DNA of 62,326 nt from Dialister succinatiphilus YIT 11850 (GCF_000242435.1 NZ_JH591187.1:941092-1003417), one strand, 5' to 3'; shown: positions 25,577-35,035, counted from the first letter of the stretch. Notes: generated by a model from the letters alone, not told the origin. Numbers and translations are program-made.

Positions 25577-25712
25577 TAGGCACCTTTCACCATGAATCCT
25601 GCTTTACAGGCTTTTCCTGGTATAACTTGAAACCTTCAGTGGATATCACTGCTTCGTCAACGATATCGGCTCCAGCAGGAAGGCAGTTTCTTTCCTTCAT
25701 AAACTCCAAGCC

Positions 25713-25752
25713 CAATCAAAAACTCTCCCCAGTTCGGGAGAGTTTTTGATTG
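25713..25752. terminator. metY terminator (bidirectional)
   Basis: CAATCAAAAACTCTCCC-CAGTT-CGGGAGAGTTTTTGATTG, a 17-bp stem, 48 bases past the metY stop. Confidence 0.88.
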
Positions 25753-25799
25753 AGGCCGCCCCATTTCCAGGCAGCTCCTTTTATGAAGTTTCTAAAAGA

Positions 25800-27083
25800 T
25801 CAGATTTTGGAAAGTGCCTGTTCCACATCTTCCAGAAGATCGTCAATATTTTCAATGCCCACAGAAATACGGACAGTGCCGGGAGTAATGCCGGCTGCAC
25901 GCTGGGCTTCTTCATCCAGCTGCTGATGGGTGGTGGAAGCAGGATGTACCACCAGGGACTTGGAATCCCCTACATTGGCCAGGTCCGAGAAAATATCCAG
26001 GTTATCGATAAAGTCTCTGGCTGCCTTGAATCCGTCCTTCAGCTCAATGGAGAAGATAGAGCCTGCGCCTTTGGGCAGATATTTCAGCTGGAGCTTATGA
26101 TAAGGAGAGGATTCGAGGCCCGGGTAGTTAACCTTGGCTACCTTCGGATGTTTTTCCAAAAATTCTGCCAGTTTCTGGGCATTGGACACATGACGTTCTA
26201 CGCGGAGAGACAGGGTTTCCAATCCCTGGATAAAGAACCAGGCAGAGATGGGGGAAATGGCTGCACCTGTATCACGAAGAACCTTGGCACGGATGCGGGT
26301 TACAAATCCTGCGCCTGGTACATCGGTGGCAAAGTTGATACCATGATAGGAAGCATCGGGGTTAGCAAAGTGAGGATATCTTTCCGGCTGATTCCAGTCG
26401 AACTGTCCGTTTTCGATAATAGCACCGCCCAGGGTAGTTCCATGACCACCAATAAATTTAGTGGTCGAATGAATAACTACATCAAGGCCATGTTCCAATG
26501 GCCGGAAGAGGTAGGGGGTGGCAAAAGTATTGTCGATAAGTACCGGCAGATGATGGGCGTGAGCAATGTCGCGGATTGCATCAAAATCAGGAATATTGAT
26601 AGCCGGGTTGCCCAGCGTTTCAATGTATACAGCCTTTGTCCTGTCGGTGATGGCTGCTTCAATTTCTTCCGGATGATCAGGATTTACGAATTTGGTATGA
26701 ATACCCAGCTGGGGAAGTGTATCGGTGAAAAGTTCATAGGTACCGCCATAAAGAGTGGATGCAGAAACGATTTCATCACCGGCACCGGCAATATTAAGGA
26801 TAGAATAGGTTACTGCCGCTGCGCCGCTGGCCACTGCCAGACCTGCAGTGCCGCCCTCCAGGGCAGCCAGTCTCTTTTCCAGTACATCCTGGGTCGGGTT
26901 GGTAAGACGGCCATAAATAAAGCCCGGTTTACGAAGAGCAAAGAGATCTTCCCCTTCCTGCGCATCGTGGAATACATAGGAAGTGGTCTGATAAATAGGA
27001 ACAGCCCTGGCTCCTGTGGTGGGATCCGGTACCTGTCCTGCATGCTGCTGAAGAGTTTCAAAACGATATTTTTTGTCTGCCAT
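25800..27083 (-). CDS. metY: O-acetylhomoserine (O-acetylserine) sulfhydrylase
   Basis: A 427-residue Cys/Met-metabolism PLP enzyme. [10 protein letters not shown] and [22 protein letters not shown] are typical of O-acetylhomoserine sulfhydrylases. The PLP lysine is in [11 protein letters not shown] (about 205-215). It makes homocysteine (or cysteine) from the acetylated amino acid and sulfide. Its leader is a T-box whose specifier and tRNA-end signals both point to tRNA-Cys, so cysteine shortage should raise expression. That makes cysteine supply a likely role. It has its own promoter and terminator. Confidence 0.92.
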   Translation of the reverse strand: MADKKYRFETLQQHAGQVPDPTTGARAVPIYQTTSYVFHDAQEGEDLFALRKPGFIYGRLTNPTQDVLEKRLAALEGGTAGLAVASGAAAVTYSILNIAGAGDEIVSASTLYGGTYELFTDTLPQLGIHTKFVNPDHPEEIEAAITDRTKAVYIETLGNPAINIPDFDAIRDIAHAHHLPVLIDNTFATPYLFRPLEHGLDVVIHSTTKFIGGHGTTLGGAIIENGQFDWNQPERYPHFANPDASYHGINFATDVPGAGFVTRIRAKVLRDTGAAISPISAWFFIQGLETLSLRVERHVSNAQKLAEFLEKHPKVAKVNYPGLESSPYHKLQLKYLPKGAGSIFSIELKDGFKAARDFIDNLDIFSDLANVGDSKSLVVHPASTTHQQLDEEAQRAAGITPGTVRISVGIENIDDLLEDVEQALSKI

Positions 27084-27317
27084 AATAATTGCCTCCGTAT
27101 TTTGTATTAAGTAAAGTTAAATGCTGATTTCTCTATCATGCTGCACATTCGACATCGTATCCCTGCCATATCCTATTCCTCCTCTTTTCAGGAATTTTTC
27201 AGGAAATTTTCCTGTCCGGACTCTGCCGTGAAGGTACGTTCCTGTACCCCTGCGCTGTATCGGGCGTCTCCCGGATATGTACACACGGTCTCTCAGAAAA
27301 GACGGTTAATAAATAAA

Positions 27318-27576
27318 AAAACTCCCGTCCTTACCAGGACGAGAGACTCGTGTTTCCACCTAATATTTCCGCCTATGTCTCCATAGACAGCTCATGAAGT
27401 ACTTGGTTATGCCGCATACCCGCGCTCTATATCGGGAGTTCCCGGGAAGGCCTACTATATCTTTCGGCCCGCCAAACTCAGAAATGCACTTCACGTCCCT
27501 ATCCATATCCGCTTCCACTCTCCGGACTCGCTTTGCTGTATTCAGGACCCTACTCTTTTCTTCCTCGTTTGAAGTT
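27318..27576 (-). promoter_or_regulatory. T-box riboswitch leader, probable cysteine type
   Basis: Stem I starts with AAAAGAGTAGG and contains AGCGAGTCCGGAGAGTGGAA, as in T-boxes. The specifier region reads GAAG-TGC-A (TGC at 27486-27488), a Cys codon followed by a purine. The T-box word AGGTGGAAACACGAG lies at 27347-27361; its UGGA would pair with a tRNA end UCCA, as expected for tRNA-Cys (U73). The terminator CTCTCGTCC-TGGTAA-GGACGGGAG-T7 ends the leader. It would read through when uncharged tRNA-Cys binds. Confidence 0.8.
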
Positions 27577-27582
27577 GAATTA

Positions 27583-27611
27583 ACTTTACCATGAGATTTT
27601 CATTTTGTCAA
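27583..27611 (-). promoter_or_regulatory. Promoter of the T-box/metY transcript
   Basis: Minus strand TTGACA (27606-27611), a 17-base spacer, then TAAAGT (27583-27588). Confidence 0.75.
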
Positions 27612-27640
27612 GAATAAATAGGGCCTTAGGAAAGATTATT

Positions 27641-28261
27641 TCATGATGACTTTTCGTCTGCTTCTTTCACTGCTTCAATGAACGCCTGGATTTTGACAGG
27701 ATCTTTTCCTTGTTTATCATCATATTCTACACCGGAAGATACATCCACCATCCAGGGATGCACCTGCCTGATAGCCTCTCCTACATTGAAAGGATGAAGG
27801 CCTCCTGCCAGTATGAATTTTCTTCCTTGTGCCGAAATATGCGCCAGACATGACCAGTCAAAGGATTTGCCGCTGCCCGGTGCTGCCGCATCAAAGAGAT
27901 AGGCAAAAATCCAGGGATAGGACTCTATAACAGGCACCCTGCCCTTCACATTCACAGCACGGATGATGGGGATATCCGCTTCTTCGGGGATCTCCTCTGC
28001 CAGATGTCCATGAATCTGCAGCACATCAAAACCTGCCTCTTCTATGAGTTTCACCTGCTCTGAGGTAGGAGAGACAGTTACCGCGGTTTTTTTGATTTCG
28101 GGCGGCAGAACCTCCATGATTTCCCTTGCCTTCTCTATGGTTATGTTCCGCCTGCTCTTTGGATAGAAGAGCACCATACCTGCATAGTCCACCTGATTGG
28201 AAGGCAGAAAGGCTGCTTCCTCCGGTGAGGTAAGACCGCATATTTTAATCCTTGTTCTCAT
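27641..28261 (-). CDS. trpF: Phosphoribosylanthranilate isomerase
   Basis: A 206-residue TIM-barrel isomerase of tryptophan synthesis. IKICGLTSPEEA holds the catalytic cysteine (about residue 8); YLFDAAAPGSGKSFDW holds the catalytic aspartate (about 124); ILAGGLHPFNV closes the phosphate site. No other trp gene is near, and the gene follows a P-loop/Asp23 protein by eight bases with a strong AGGAGG. An orphan trpF may reflect a scattered pathway or recruitment to another isomerisation. Confidence 0.92.
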   Translation of the reverse strand: MRTRIKICGLTSPEEAAFLPSNQVDYAGMVLFYPKSRRNITIEKAREIMEVLPPEIKKTAVTVSPTSEQVKLIEEAGFDVLQIHGHLAEEIPEEADIPIIRAVNVKGRVPVIESYPWIFAYLFDAAAPGSGKSFDWSCLAHISAQGRKFILAGGLHPFNVGEAIRQVHPWMVDVSSGVEYDDKQGKDPVKIQAFIEAVKEADEKSS

Positions 28262-28269
28262 AAAGCCTC

Positions 28270-29103
28270 CTACCAGGCTACACCGGTAGTAATATTAATC
28301 TTCATAGACTCCAGAGACATGCCGGTGGTATATTCGATTTCCCGCTGCACCTTATCTCTCATCGTGTGAATCACGTCCCGGATTTCCTGAGGCGTACCTG
28401 TGCGGACCGTTACATCCAGATAAAGAATAAGACCATTCACCTGGCTATCGCTTTTTTTGCTCCGCACATGGCGGATTTTAATCCTCTTAAGTCCTCCGGC
28501 AGCATAATTAACCAGACTTTCTATGACTTTGTCCGAAAAGGTAAGTTTGCCGTAATAACTGAATACAGGACGCACCACGGACCTTTCATTCCATTCGCTG
28601 AACCGCTTCGGCTCCTTTTTTCTGTTTCTCAGGAAGCGGAGGGGATCCACCATATACCCTTTAAAATAGGGCTTCAGTTCCATGGTGGGCACAGGGATGA
28701 CATGCTTTCCTTCCTTGTGCCTGGCTTCGCTGGCTTTCAGCATATCTTCCGGTTTAGCCACATCTTCAATGCGGATGTACTTGGCCGGCATAGGGAGATC
28801 CAGAGCCTTGGCAATGGTGACCACCATACGATCCGATGTGCCCAGGATAAGCACCCGTTTGGGGTTGATTTTTTGGAGGGCCGCCCGCACTTCATCCCTC
28901 TGCTCTTTATCCCAGAAAATGGCTCTCCGCACTGCTTTAAGACGACTTTCTTCTCTTTTAGCCGATTTCCCTGCCACAATGCGGCTGTGATAGATAAGAA
29001 TGCCGTCATCAATAATACAGGACGCCTTATTTTCATAAGCAATCACAAGCGCCCTATCACTTTTCCCTGTACCCGGCGGCCCGTAAAATCCGATTACTTC
29101 CAT
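28270..29103 (-). CDS. P-loop NTPase fused to an Asp23/YloU-like domain
   Basis: A 277-residue protein of unknown function. The start MEVIGFYGPPGTGKSDRAL gives a Walker A motif at residues 7-15 (GPPGTGKS). The middle (about 20-165) resembles a small ATPase, with VLILGTSDRMV a possible strand-4 element. The C-terminal part (about 190-277) resembles Asp23/YloU proteins (VIESLVNYAAGG, then VNGLILYLDVTVRTGTPQEIRDVIHTMRDKVQREIEYTTG). I chose ATG 29103 with AAGGAG seven bases upstream. It is translationally close to trpF. Asp23 proteins act at the membrane or in envelope stress; what this NTPase version does is not known to me. Confidence 0.7.
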   Translation of the reverse strand: MEVIGFYGPPGTGKSDRALVIAYENKASCIIDDGILIYHSRIVAGKSAKREESRLKAVRRAIFWDKEQRDEVRAALQKINPKRVLILGTSDRMVVTIAKALDLPMPAKYIRIEDVAKPEDMLKASEARHKEGKHVIPVPTMELKPYFKGYMVDPLRFLRNRKKEPKRFSEWNERSVVRPVFSYYGKLTFSDKVIESLVNYAAGGLKRIKIRHVRSKKSDSQVNGLILYLDVTVRTGTPQEIRDVIHTMRDKVQREIEYTTGMSLESMKINITTGVAW

Positions 29104-29154
29104 AGCCCTGCTCCTTTCATCATTTCTTTTTCCCATTATACCATGGAGATATAG

Positions 29155-29179
29155 AAAAAAGGCAGGTTCCCCTGCCCTT
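29155..29179 (-). terminator. murB terminator
   Basis: AAGGGCAGG-ggaa-CCTGCCTTTTTT on the minus strand, between murB and the P-loop gene. Confidence 0.85.
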
Positions 29180-29239
29180 CTGAACTATCACTGCACTCTA
29201 CAGCCCAATCCCACTTTCGGGACATGAATGAAATGCCAA

Positions 29240-30148
29240 TTATGCTTCCCCTACAATCTGTACTTCCGTATGGAGATCCACGCCGTATTCCGCTTTGACC
29301 TTCTTCTGCACTTCATGGATGAGGGACAGCATATCCTCGCAGCTGGCGTGGCCGTTATTAATGAGGAATCCTGCATGCTTCTCGCTAACCGCTGCATCTC
29401 CCACAGCAAAACCTTTGAGACCCAGCTCTTCAATCATCTGTCCCACGAAGTGACCGTCAGGCCGTTTGAAGGTACTGCCGGCGCTCCGCTTCTCCAAAGG
29501 CTGCTTCGTCCTTCTTCGGTTGTTCAAATCGTCCATAAGCGCCTTGATATCTTTTTTATTTCCTGGCTTCAGGGACAGTGTAATATCTACAATCACTTCC
29601 CCATTTTCCATGAAGAGGCTGTGTCTGTAGGAATAGCGGATATCGCGACTGTCATAGGTAATGAGGTCCCCTTTCCGATCGCAGGTGGTAGCAGAAACGA
29701 TGATTTTTGACATTTCTCCTCCATAGGCACCGGCGTTCATGTAAGCTGCACCGCCGATAGTTCCAGGGATACCGCTGGCAAATTCCATGCCCGACAGTCC
29801 ACTGTCATAGGCTGCCCGCGCTGCCTGGGCCGTAGATACACCGCTGGACACCTTCAGAAGATTGTCATTCTGTTCGATTTTCTGCAATCTGCCGGTAAAA
29901 ATCACCACGCCCCGAATCCCTTTGTCACGAACAAGGAGATTGGCACCTCCACCCAGCACAAAAACAGGCATGCCATACTTATAAGCCAGCCTGGTCACAA
30001 TGCAGAGTTCTTCAGCTGTTTTTGGAATCAGAAAACAGTCTGCCGGGCCGCCAATGCCGAAAGTGGTATGGCGGCTCATTGGTTCATTGATTTTAATCTG
30101 GTTTTCGCCAAGAACCGTGGCAAAAACGTCAGCATATGTATTATTCAT
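29240..30148 (-). CDS. murB: UDP-N-acetylenolpyruvoylglucosamine reductase
   Basis: A 302-residue FAD enzyme that completes UDP-MurNAc in peptidoglycan synthesis. RHTTFGIGGPAD (about 28-39) binds FAD, GIPGTIGGAAYMNAGAYGGEM (about 118-138) is the family signature, and GSTFKRP (about 230) holds the catalytic serine. The type with a short middle part (type II) fits Firmicutes. ATG 30148 was chosen by alignment of the start; the SD (GAGAAG) is modest. It stands alone between two terminators. Confidence 0.95.
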   Translation of the reverse strand: MNNTYADVFATVLGENQIKINEPMSRHTTFGIGGPADCFLIPKTAEELCIVTRLAYKYGMPVFVLGGGANLLVRDKGIRGVVIFTGRLQKIEQNDNLLKVSSGVSTAQAARAAYDSGLSGMEFASGIPGTIGGAAYMNAGAYGGEMSKIIVSATTCDRKGDLITYDSRDIRYSYRHSLFMENGEVIVDITLSLKPGNKKDIKALMDDLNNRRRTKQPLEKRSAGSTFKRPDGHFVGQMIEELGLKGFAVGDAAVSEKHAGFLINNGHASCEDMLSLIHEVQKKVKAEYGVDLHTEVQIVGEA

Positions 30149-30293
30149 AGATCTTCTCTTTCCCATTGAATTAGTCACTCATATTATTATAAATTTGACT
30201 ATCATGACAGTCAATGGAATTTATGAAATACTTTGATTGTAACCTCAGACCGTGATCCTGCAGGAAGAGAGACCGTATCATTCTTTTCCTCCA

Positions 30294-30327
30294 TAAAAAA
30301 ATCCGCAGACCCAGGTCTGCGGATTTT
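30294..30327 (-). terminator. rbs operon terminator
   Basis: AAAAATCCGCAGACC-TGG-GTCTGCGGATTTTTTT, after rbsB. Confidence 0.92.
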
Positions 30328-30352
30328 TCCAGGTTGTCATATTTTGCGGTAA

Positions 30353-31270
30353 TTATTTCTTTTCTACCAGTTTCAGGTCAACGGCAATATTCTTGTCTAC
30401 ATTTTCGCCTTTAGCCAGTTTGAGTGCGGTTTCTACACCGATTTCACCCATCTTATCAGGCTGCTGGGCAATGGTAGCTGCCATGGAACCATCGTTGACT
30501 GCCTTGATGCCGTCATCGGTGCCATCGAAGCCGATGATGAAAATCTGCTTGTTAGCAGCTTTGGCAGCACTTACAGCGCCGAGAGCCATTTCATCGTTCT
30601 GTGCGAAAATAGCCTTTACATCAGGATTAGCCTGGAGAATGTTTTCAGAAACGGTGAGGCCTTTGGAACGGTCGAAATCTGCGCTCTGTTTAGCCAGAAC
30701 CTTAAGTTTGTTGTCAGCGATATTATGGAAGCCCTGTCCTCTTTCGCGAGTAGCAGATGCACCGGGAATGCCTTCCAGTTCAGCCACCGGTGTACCTTCG
30801 CCCAGTTTGGAAACGATATATTCAGCTGCCATTTCGCCGCCTTTTACGTTGTTGGAAGCGATGTGAGCTGCTACTTCACCTTTATCAGCGGAGCGGTCGA
30901 TGGTAATAACAGGAATCTTTGCCTTGTTGGCTGCCAGAACGGAGTTAGAAATAGCTGCAGAGTCTACCGGGTTTACGATGAGGACAGAGATATTTCCCTG
31001 GAGCAGGTCGGCAATATCATTGGACTGCTTAGCCGGGTCATTCTGGGCATCTACGATTTTCACATTTACGCCTGCTTTGTCAGCTGCAGCTTTTACACTG
31101 TTAGCCATAGTAACAAAGAAGGGGTTATTCTGGGTGGAAACAGAGAAACCAATGGTGACTTTCTTGGAACCGGAAGCTGCACCGTCAGCTTTCTTGTCAG
31201 AAGAGCCGCAGCCTGCTGCGGAAATGAGAGCTGCGCCGATAAGAGCAGCCAATGCGATTTTCTTTAACAA
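30353..31270 (-). CDS. rbsB: Ribose ABC transporter substrate-binding lipoprotein
   Basis: A 305-residue periplasmic-binding-protein I fold. The start is a TTG at 31270 (reading MLKKIALAALIG), with AAGGAGG eight bases upstream; no ATG lies near. The signal ends ISAAGC (Cys about 19), so it is a lipoprotein. TIGFSVSTQNNPFFVTM, QSNDIADLL, VNPVDS, TIDRS and FAQNDEMALGA match RbsB. It is the last gene of rbsKDACB. In a diderm cell a lipid anchor on a sugar-binding protein is notable. Confidence 0.93.
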   Translation of the reverse strand: MLKKIALAALIGAALISAAGCGSSDKKADGAASGSKKVTIGFSVSTQNNPFFVTMANSVKAAADKAGVNVKIVDAQNDPAKQSNDIADLLQGNISVLIVNPVDSAAISNSVLAANKAKIPVITIDRSADKGEVAAHIASNNVKGGEMAAEYIVSKLGEGTPVAELEGIPGASATRERGQGFHNIADNKLKVLAKQSADFDRSKGLTVSENILQANPDVKAIFAQNDEMALGAVSAAKAANKQIFIIGFDGTDDGIKAVNDGSMAATIAQQPDKMGEIGVETALKLAKGENVDKNIAVDLKLVEKK

Positions 31271-31283
31271 CTTGTTTTCCTCC

Positions 31284-32222
31284 TTAATTTTTCTTGCGGT
31301 CCATAAGCACTGCGAGTAAAATGACAACACCTTTGACAACCTGCTGATAGAAGCTGGAAACATTTAATATATTAAGACCATTATTCAGGGTACCAATAAT
31401 TAATGCACCGATAAGGGTACCGGAAATACGGCCTTTACCGCCGGCAAGAGATGTGCCGCCTAAAACAACAGCAGCAATAGCGTCCAGTTCATAGCCCATA
31501 CCGGCTGTAGGCTGAGCACTGTTCAGGCGGGCAGTGAGGATAGCGCCAGCCAGGGCACAGAGGCATCCGGTCAATGCATAGGCAAAAATCTTGATCCTGT
31601 CGATTTTAATACCGGAAATATAGGATACCTTTTCATTACCACCTACAGCATAGGTCTGACGGCCAAGGGGCGTTTTTTTCAGAATGAAGAAAAGAATAAA
31701 GAATGCAATAAGCATGATAATAGCCGGTACAGGAATATCAAGGATAAATCCCTGACCGAAACCGGTGAAAATGGGGTCATCGGAAAGGCCGGAAATCGGG
31801 TTGCCATTTGTATACACCAGGGTAGCGCCGCGGTAAATCGTCATGGTAGCCAAAGTGGCAATGAAGGGTGCCACCTTGCCATAGGAAATGATCACACCAT
31901 TCACAGTTCCCAGAAGGATGCCGATTACAGCAGAAAGGACAATGGCCAGTTCCGGGTTGGTGCCCTTAGTAATCATGCTGGCCATCAGGGCACTGGAAAG
32001 AGCAAGAATACTGCCTACAGACAGGTCGATACCGCCTGTAAGAATGACAAAGGTCATACCAAAGGCGATCAAAGCGTTAATGGAAATCTGACGAGCCAGA
32101 TTTTTCAAGTTGGACGGATCAATGAAGCTGTCATTCAATACAGAAATGACAACAAAGAGAAGGACAAGACCGATGAGCGGCCCCATTTCCCTGATTATAT
32201 TTTTTACTTTTGCGGAACTCAT
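31284..32222 (-). CDS. rbsC: Ribose ABC transporter permease
   Basis: A 312-residue membrane protein with about eight to ten helices. GMTFVILTGGIDLSVGSILALS (about 55-76), RGATLVYTNGNPISG and AVVLGGTSLAGGKGRISGTLIGALIIGTLNNGLN are the family signatures. I chose ATG 32222, with GGAGGAG nine bases upstream and five bases past the rbsA stop. It forms the channel for ribose together with RbsA and RbsB. Confidence 0.95.
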   Translation of the reverse strand: MSSAKVKNIIREMGPLIGLVLLFVVISVLNDSFIDPSNLKNLARQISINALIAFGMTFVILTGGIDLSVGSILALSSALMASMITKGTNPELAIVLSAVIGILLGTVNGVIISYGKVAPFIATLATMTIYRGATLVYTNGNPISGLSDDPIFTGFGQGFILDIPVPAIIMLIAFFILFFILKKTPLGRQTYAVGGNEKVSYISGIKIDRIKIFAYALTGCLCALAGAILTARLNSAQPTAGMGYELDAIAAVVLGGTSLAGGKGRISGTLIGALIIGTLNNGLNILNVSSFYQQVVKGVVILLAVLMDRKKN

Positions 32223-32226
32223 GCTT

Positions 32227-33708
32227 TTACTCTCCTCCGGTTGCAAGTGTCATAATGCGTGTTTGGGTGGCATCTTTATGCTCAACGATGCCTGCGGCTC
32301 TGCCTTCATGAATAACAAGAATACGGTCGCTCATGCCGATAACTTCCGGCAGTTCAGAAGAAACCATGATAATGGAAACCCCCTTGGCGGTAAGTTCATT
32401 CATCAGGTCGTAAATATCTTTCTTTGCGCCGATGTCGATTCCTCTGGTAGGTTCATCCAGAATCAGAAGTTTCGGATGCATGCCTACCCATTTGGCGATA
32501 ACCACTTTCTGCTGGTTGCCGCCGGAAAGAGTGCTGGCCGGAAGATTAATATCCTGCGCTTTGACTCCCAGGCGTTTGGAAAGCTCACTGGAGAAATCAA
32601 ACTCTTTCTTATCGTTAATCACATGACTCTGGGCCAGCCTCTCTTCGCTGGGGAGTGCAATGTTTCTTTCAATGGAAAAATCAAGGATTAGGCCTTCGGT
32701 CTTCCGGTTTTCCGTAATGAAGCCGAAGCCATGGCGGATGGCATCTCTAGGATTTTTGATATGGATTTCTTTGCCCTCAAAATACAGCTTTCCCGATTCA
32801 TGGGGATCCACGCCAAAGATAGCACGCATGATTTCCGTGCGTCCAGCACCCATAAGGCCTGCTACCCCCAGGATTTCTCCTTTCCTCAGGTTGAAGGAAA
32901 TATCCCGGAACACGCCGGGCTGGGTAAACCCTTCCACGCGGAAAATCTCATCACCCGGCACATTGGTGCGGGCCGGATAGTATTCGCTCATGATGCGGCC
33001 CACCATGTCCCCTACGATCTGGTCCATGTTCGTTTCTTCCGTAGGACGGGAGCTGATGGTCTGACCATCCCGCATGACGGTAATAGTGTCGCAGTTGGCA
33101 AACACTTCTTCCATGCGGTGGGAAATATAAATGATGGACACCCCTTTGTTTTTCAGCTTTTTCATTACTTCAAAAAGGCGGTCTGTTTCCCTTTCCGTCA
33201 GGGCAGCGGTAGGTTCATCCATGATGACAGTCTTGGCATCCAGCATAAGGCTTCTGGTGATTTCCGTCATCTGCTGCTGGCCTACGGAGCATTCCCCCGC
33301 GATTTCATCCAGGGGCAGATCAATGCCGATTTCCTGGCATTTTGCTTCGGCCATTTCACGCATTTTTTTGAAATCAATGGTACCAAATCTTGTTTTCGGC
33401 TGGTTCATAAGGAATAGATTTTCCAATACCGACAGGTTCGGCCAAATGTTCAGTTCCTGGTGGATAAAGGCAATGCCATGCTCTTCGGCATCTTTATTAT
33501 TCTTAAAGGTAACTTCCTTTCCGTCCACCATAATGGTGCCGGCATCTGCCCTGTGAATCCCGGTGAGAATGTTCATAAGGGTGGATTTACCTGCCCCATT
33601 CTCACCCATAAGCGCATGTACTTCGCCGGGACGGACATGAAGATTGACCCCGCCCAGGACCTTATTAGCGCCAAAGGATTTGCAGATGCCTATCATATTA
33701 ATATCCAT
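32227..33708 (-). CDS. rbsA: Ribose ABC transporter ATP-binding protein
   Basis: A 493-residue ATPase with two fused ABC domains. The first has Walker A GENGAGKST (about 36-44), signature VGQQQM and Walker B VIMDEP. The second has the degenerate P-loop GLMGAGRTE, signature LSGGNQQKV and LLILDEPTRGID. This asymmetry is normal for sugar ABC2 proteins. It follows rbsD closely. The SD is weak, so coupling to rbsD translation is likely. Confidence 0.95.
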   Translation of the reverse strand: MDINMIGICKSFGANKVLGGVNLHVRPGEVHALMGENGAGKSTLMNILTGIHRADAGTIMVDGKEVTFKNNKDAEEHGIAFIHQELNIWPNLSVLENLFLMNQPKTRFGTIDFKKMREMAEAKCQEIGIDLPLDEIAGECSVGQQQMTEITRSLMLDAKTVIMDEPTAALTERETDRLFEVMKKLKNKGVSIIYISHRMEEVFANCDTITVMRDGQTISSRPTEETNMDQIVGDMVGRIMSEYYPARTNVPGDEIFRVEGFTQPGVFRDISFNLRKGEILGVAGLMGAGRTEIMRAIFGVDPHESGKLYFEGKEIHIKNPRDAIRHGFGFITENRKTEGLILDFSIERNIALPSEERLAQSHVINDKKEFDFSSELSKRLGVKAQDINLPASTLSGGNQQKVVIAKWVGMHPKLLILDEPTRGIDIGAKKDIYDLMNELTAKGVSIIMVSSELPEVIGMSDRILVIHEGRAAGIVEHKDATQTRIMTLATGGE

Positions 33709-33727
33709 GTACTTTCAGATACCTCTC

Positions 33728-34132
33728 TTAGAAGATGACTCCGGACTGGAGAATCACATTGGAGAAAGGAGTGATTTCGCCGGTCCTGATGACCGCTTTG
33801 CAGTCTTTTTCCCAAGCCTTCAGTTCCTCATGGCTTTCCAGCATCACCCACTCCACTTCGCTTTCAGGAAATACTTCCTGCAGCGCTTTCCACTGGGCGG
33901 GATTCTGAATCTTCGTTTCCGGTGCCAGATAAATTTTTTCAATCTGCATATATTTTGCCATTTCTTTGATGACTTCAATGAATGGCGGCTCCCCAAGACG
34001 AAGAGCCAGATCGATTTTCTGAACCCCTGCCGGAACCGGAAGGCCGCAGTCTCCTACACAGATTTTATCCGTATGGCCCAGGTCGGCCAGAACTTTTGCA
34101 ATGCTGCTGTTAAGGATTCCTACTTTTTGCAT
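33728..34132 (-). CDS. rbsD: D-ribose pyranase
   Basis: A 134-residue RbsD/FucU protein that interconverts the pyranose and furanose forms of ribose. LADLGHTDKICVGDCGLPVP (about residues 15-34) holds the catalytic histidine, and the C-terminus (PFSNVILQSGVIF) is typical. The start overlaps the end of rbsK by 13 bases. Confidence 0.95.
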   Translation of the reverse strand: MQKVGILNSSIAKVLADLGHTDKICVGDCGLPVPAGVQKIDLALRLGEPPFIEVIKEMAKYMQIEKIYLAPETKIQNPAQWKALQEVFPESEVEWVMLESHEELKAWEKDCKAVIRTGEITPFSNVILQSGVIF

Positions 34133-35010
34133 GAGAGCATTTCCTCCACTTCATTTCGCCAGGGCATTCCTCCCTGGGCACCAATCTTCCCAACTGAAAG
34201 AGCTGCTGCTGCATTGGCAAACCGGATAGATTCCCTGATGGAAAGTCCTTCTGCCCTGCCGGCAGCAAAGGCACCGTTGAATGTATCACCGGCGCCTGTA
34301 GTATCTACGACAGGCACATGGAAACCGGGTACATGGACTACTTCGTTTCCTTCTCCATAAAGAACGCCTTCGCTTCCCACGGTCATAATCACTTTTCCTG
34401 CATGAGACTTCAGGATTTCATCCCTGTCCATGCCCTGGAACATAAGGGCTGCCTCATGTTCATTAGGCGTAATATAGGTCACCTTATCTATCCATTCCTT
34501 CGGAATGTCCATGTAGGGCGCCGGATTCAGCATGACCGGCACCTTTTCCTCATAGCAGCGGTCAATAATGTAGCCAATGGTATCCATGGGAATTTCATGC
34601 TGCAGCATAACCAGGTCAGAGGTTCTGATAATATCAAAGGCTTCATCCACCACCTGGGGGCTCACTCTGTCATTGGCTCCTTTGAGAACAATAATGCTGT
34701 TGTCTCCTTCCGCCAGAATGATATGAGCCGTACCTGTATCCACTCCGTCCAGTACCGATACATAGTCCGTTTTCACGCCGCTTTTCTTCAATGCATCCAG
34801 CATGAGGCTGCCATAGGCATCGCGGCCTACACAGCCCACCATATAGACTTCCTCACCCAGCCGGGCAGCCGCCACGGCCTGGTTGGCACCTTTGCCGCCG
34901 GGAGAAACAATCAGACGTTTTCCCATCACCGTTTCGCCAGCTAAAGGCCTTCTGTCTGCTTCCACCGTGAGATCCATATTGCAGCTTCCGATTACAGAAA
35001 TGTGCCCCAT
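34120..35010 (-). CDS. rbsK: Ribokinase
   Basis: A 296-residue PfkB-family kinase that phosphorylates ribose at O5. GSCNMDLTVEADRRPLAGET, PGGKGANQAVAAARLG (about 37-52) and DTTGAGDTFNGAFAAG (about 241-256, catalytic aspartate) are all intact. GGGAGG five bases before ATG 35010 decides the start. It is the first gene of rbsKDACB. No rbsR gene is present, so control must come from elsewhere; a palindrome overlaps the promoter. Confidence 0.95.
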   Translation of the reverse strand: MGHISVIGSCNMDLTVEADRRPLAGETVMGKRLIVSPGGKGANQAVAAARLGEEVYMVGCVGRDAYGSLMLDALKKSGVKTDYVSVLDGVDTGTAHIILAEGDNSIIVLKGANDRVSPQVVDEAFDIIRTSDLVMLQHEIPMDTIGYIIDRCYEEKVPVMLNPAPYMDIPKEWIDKVTYITPNEHEAALMFQGMDRDEILKSHAGKVIMTVGSEGVLYGEGNEVVHVPGFHVPVVDTTGAGDTFNGAFAAGRAEGLSIRESIRFANAAAALSVGKIGAQGGMPWRNEVEEMLSCKK

Positions 35011-35035
35011 ATAACCTCCCAATTGTATATTCACA

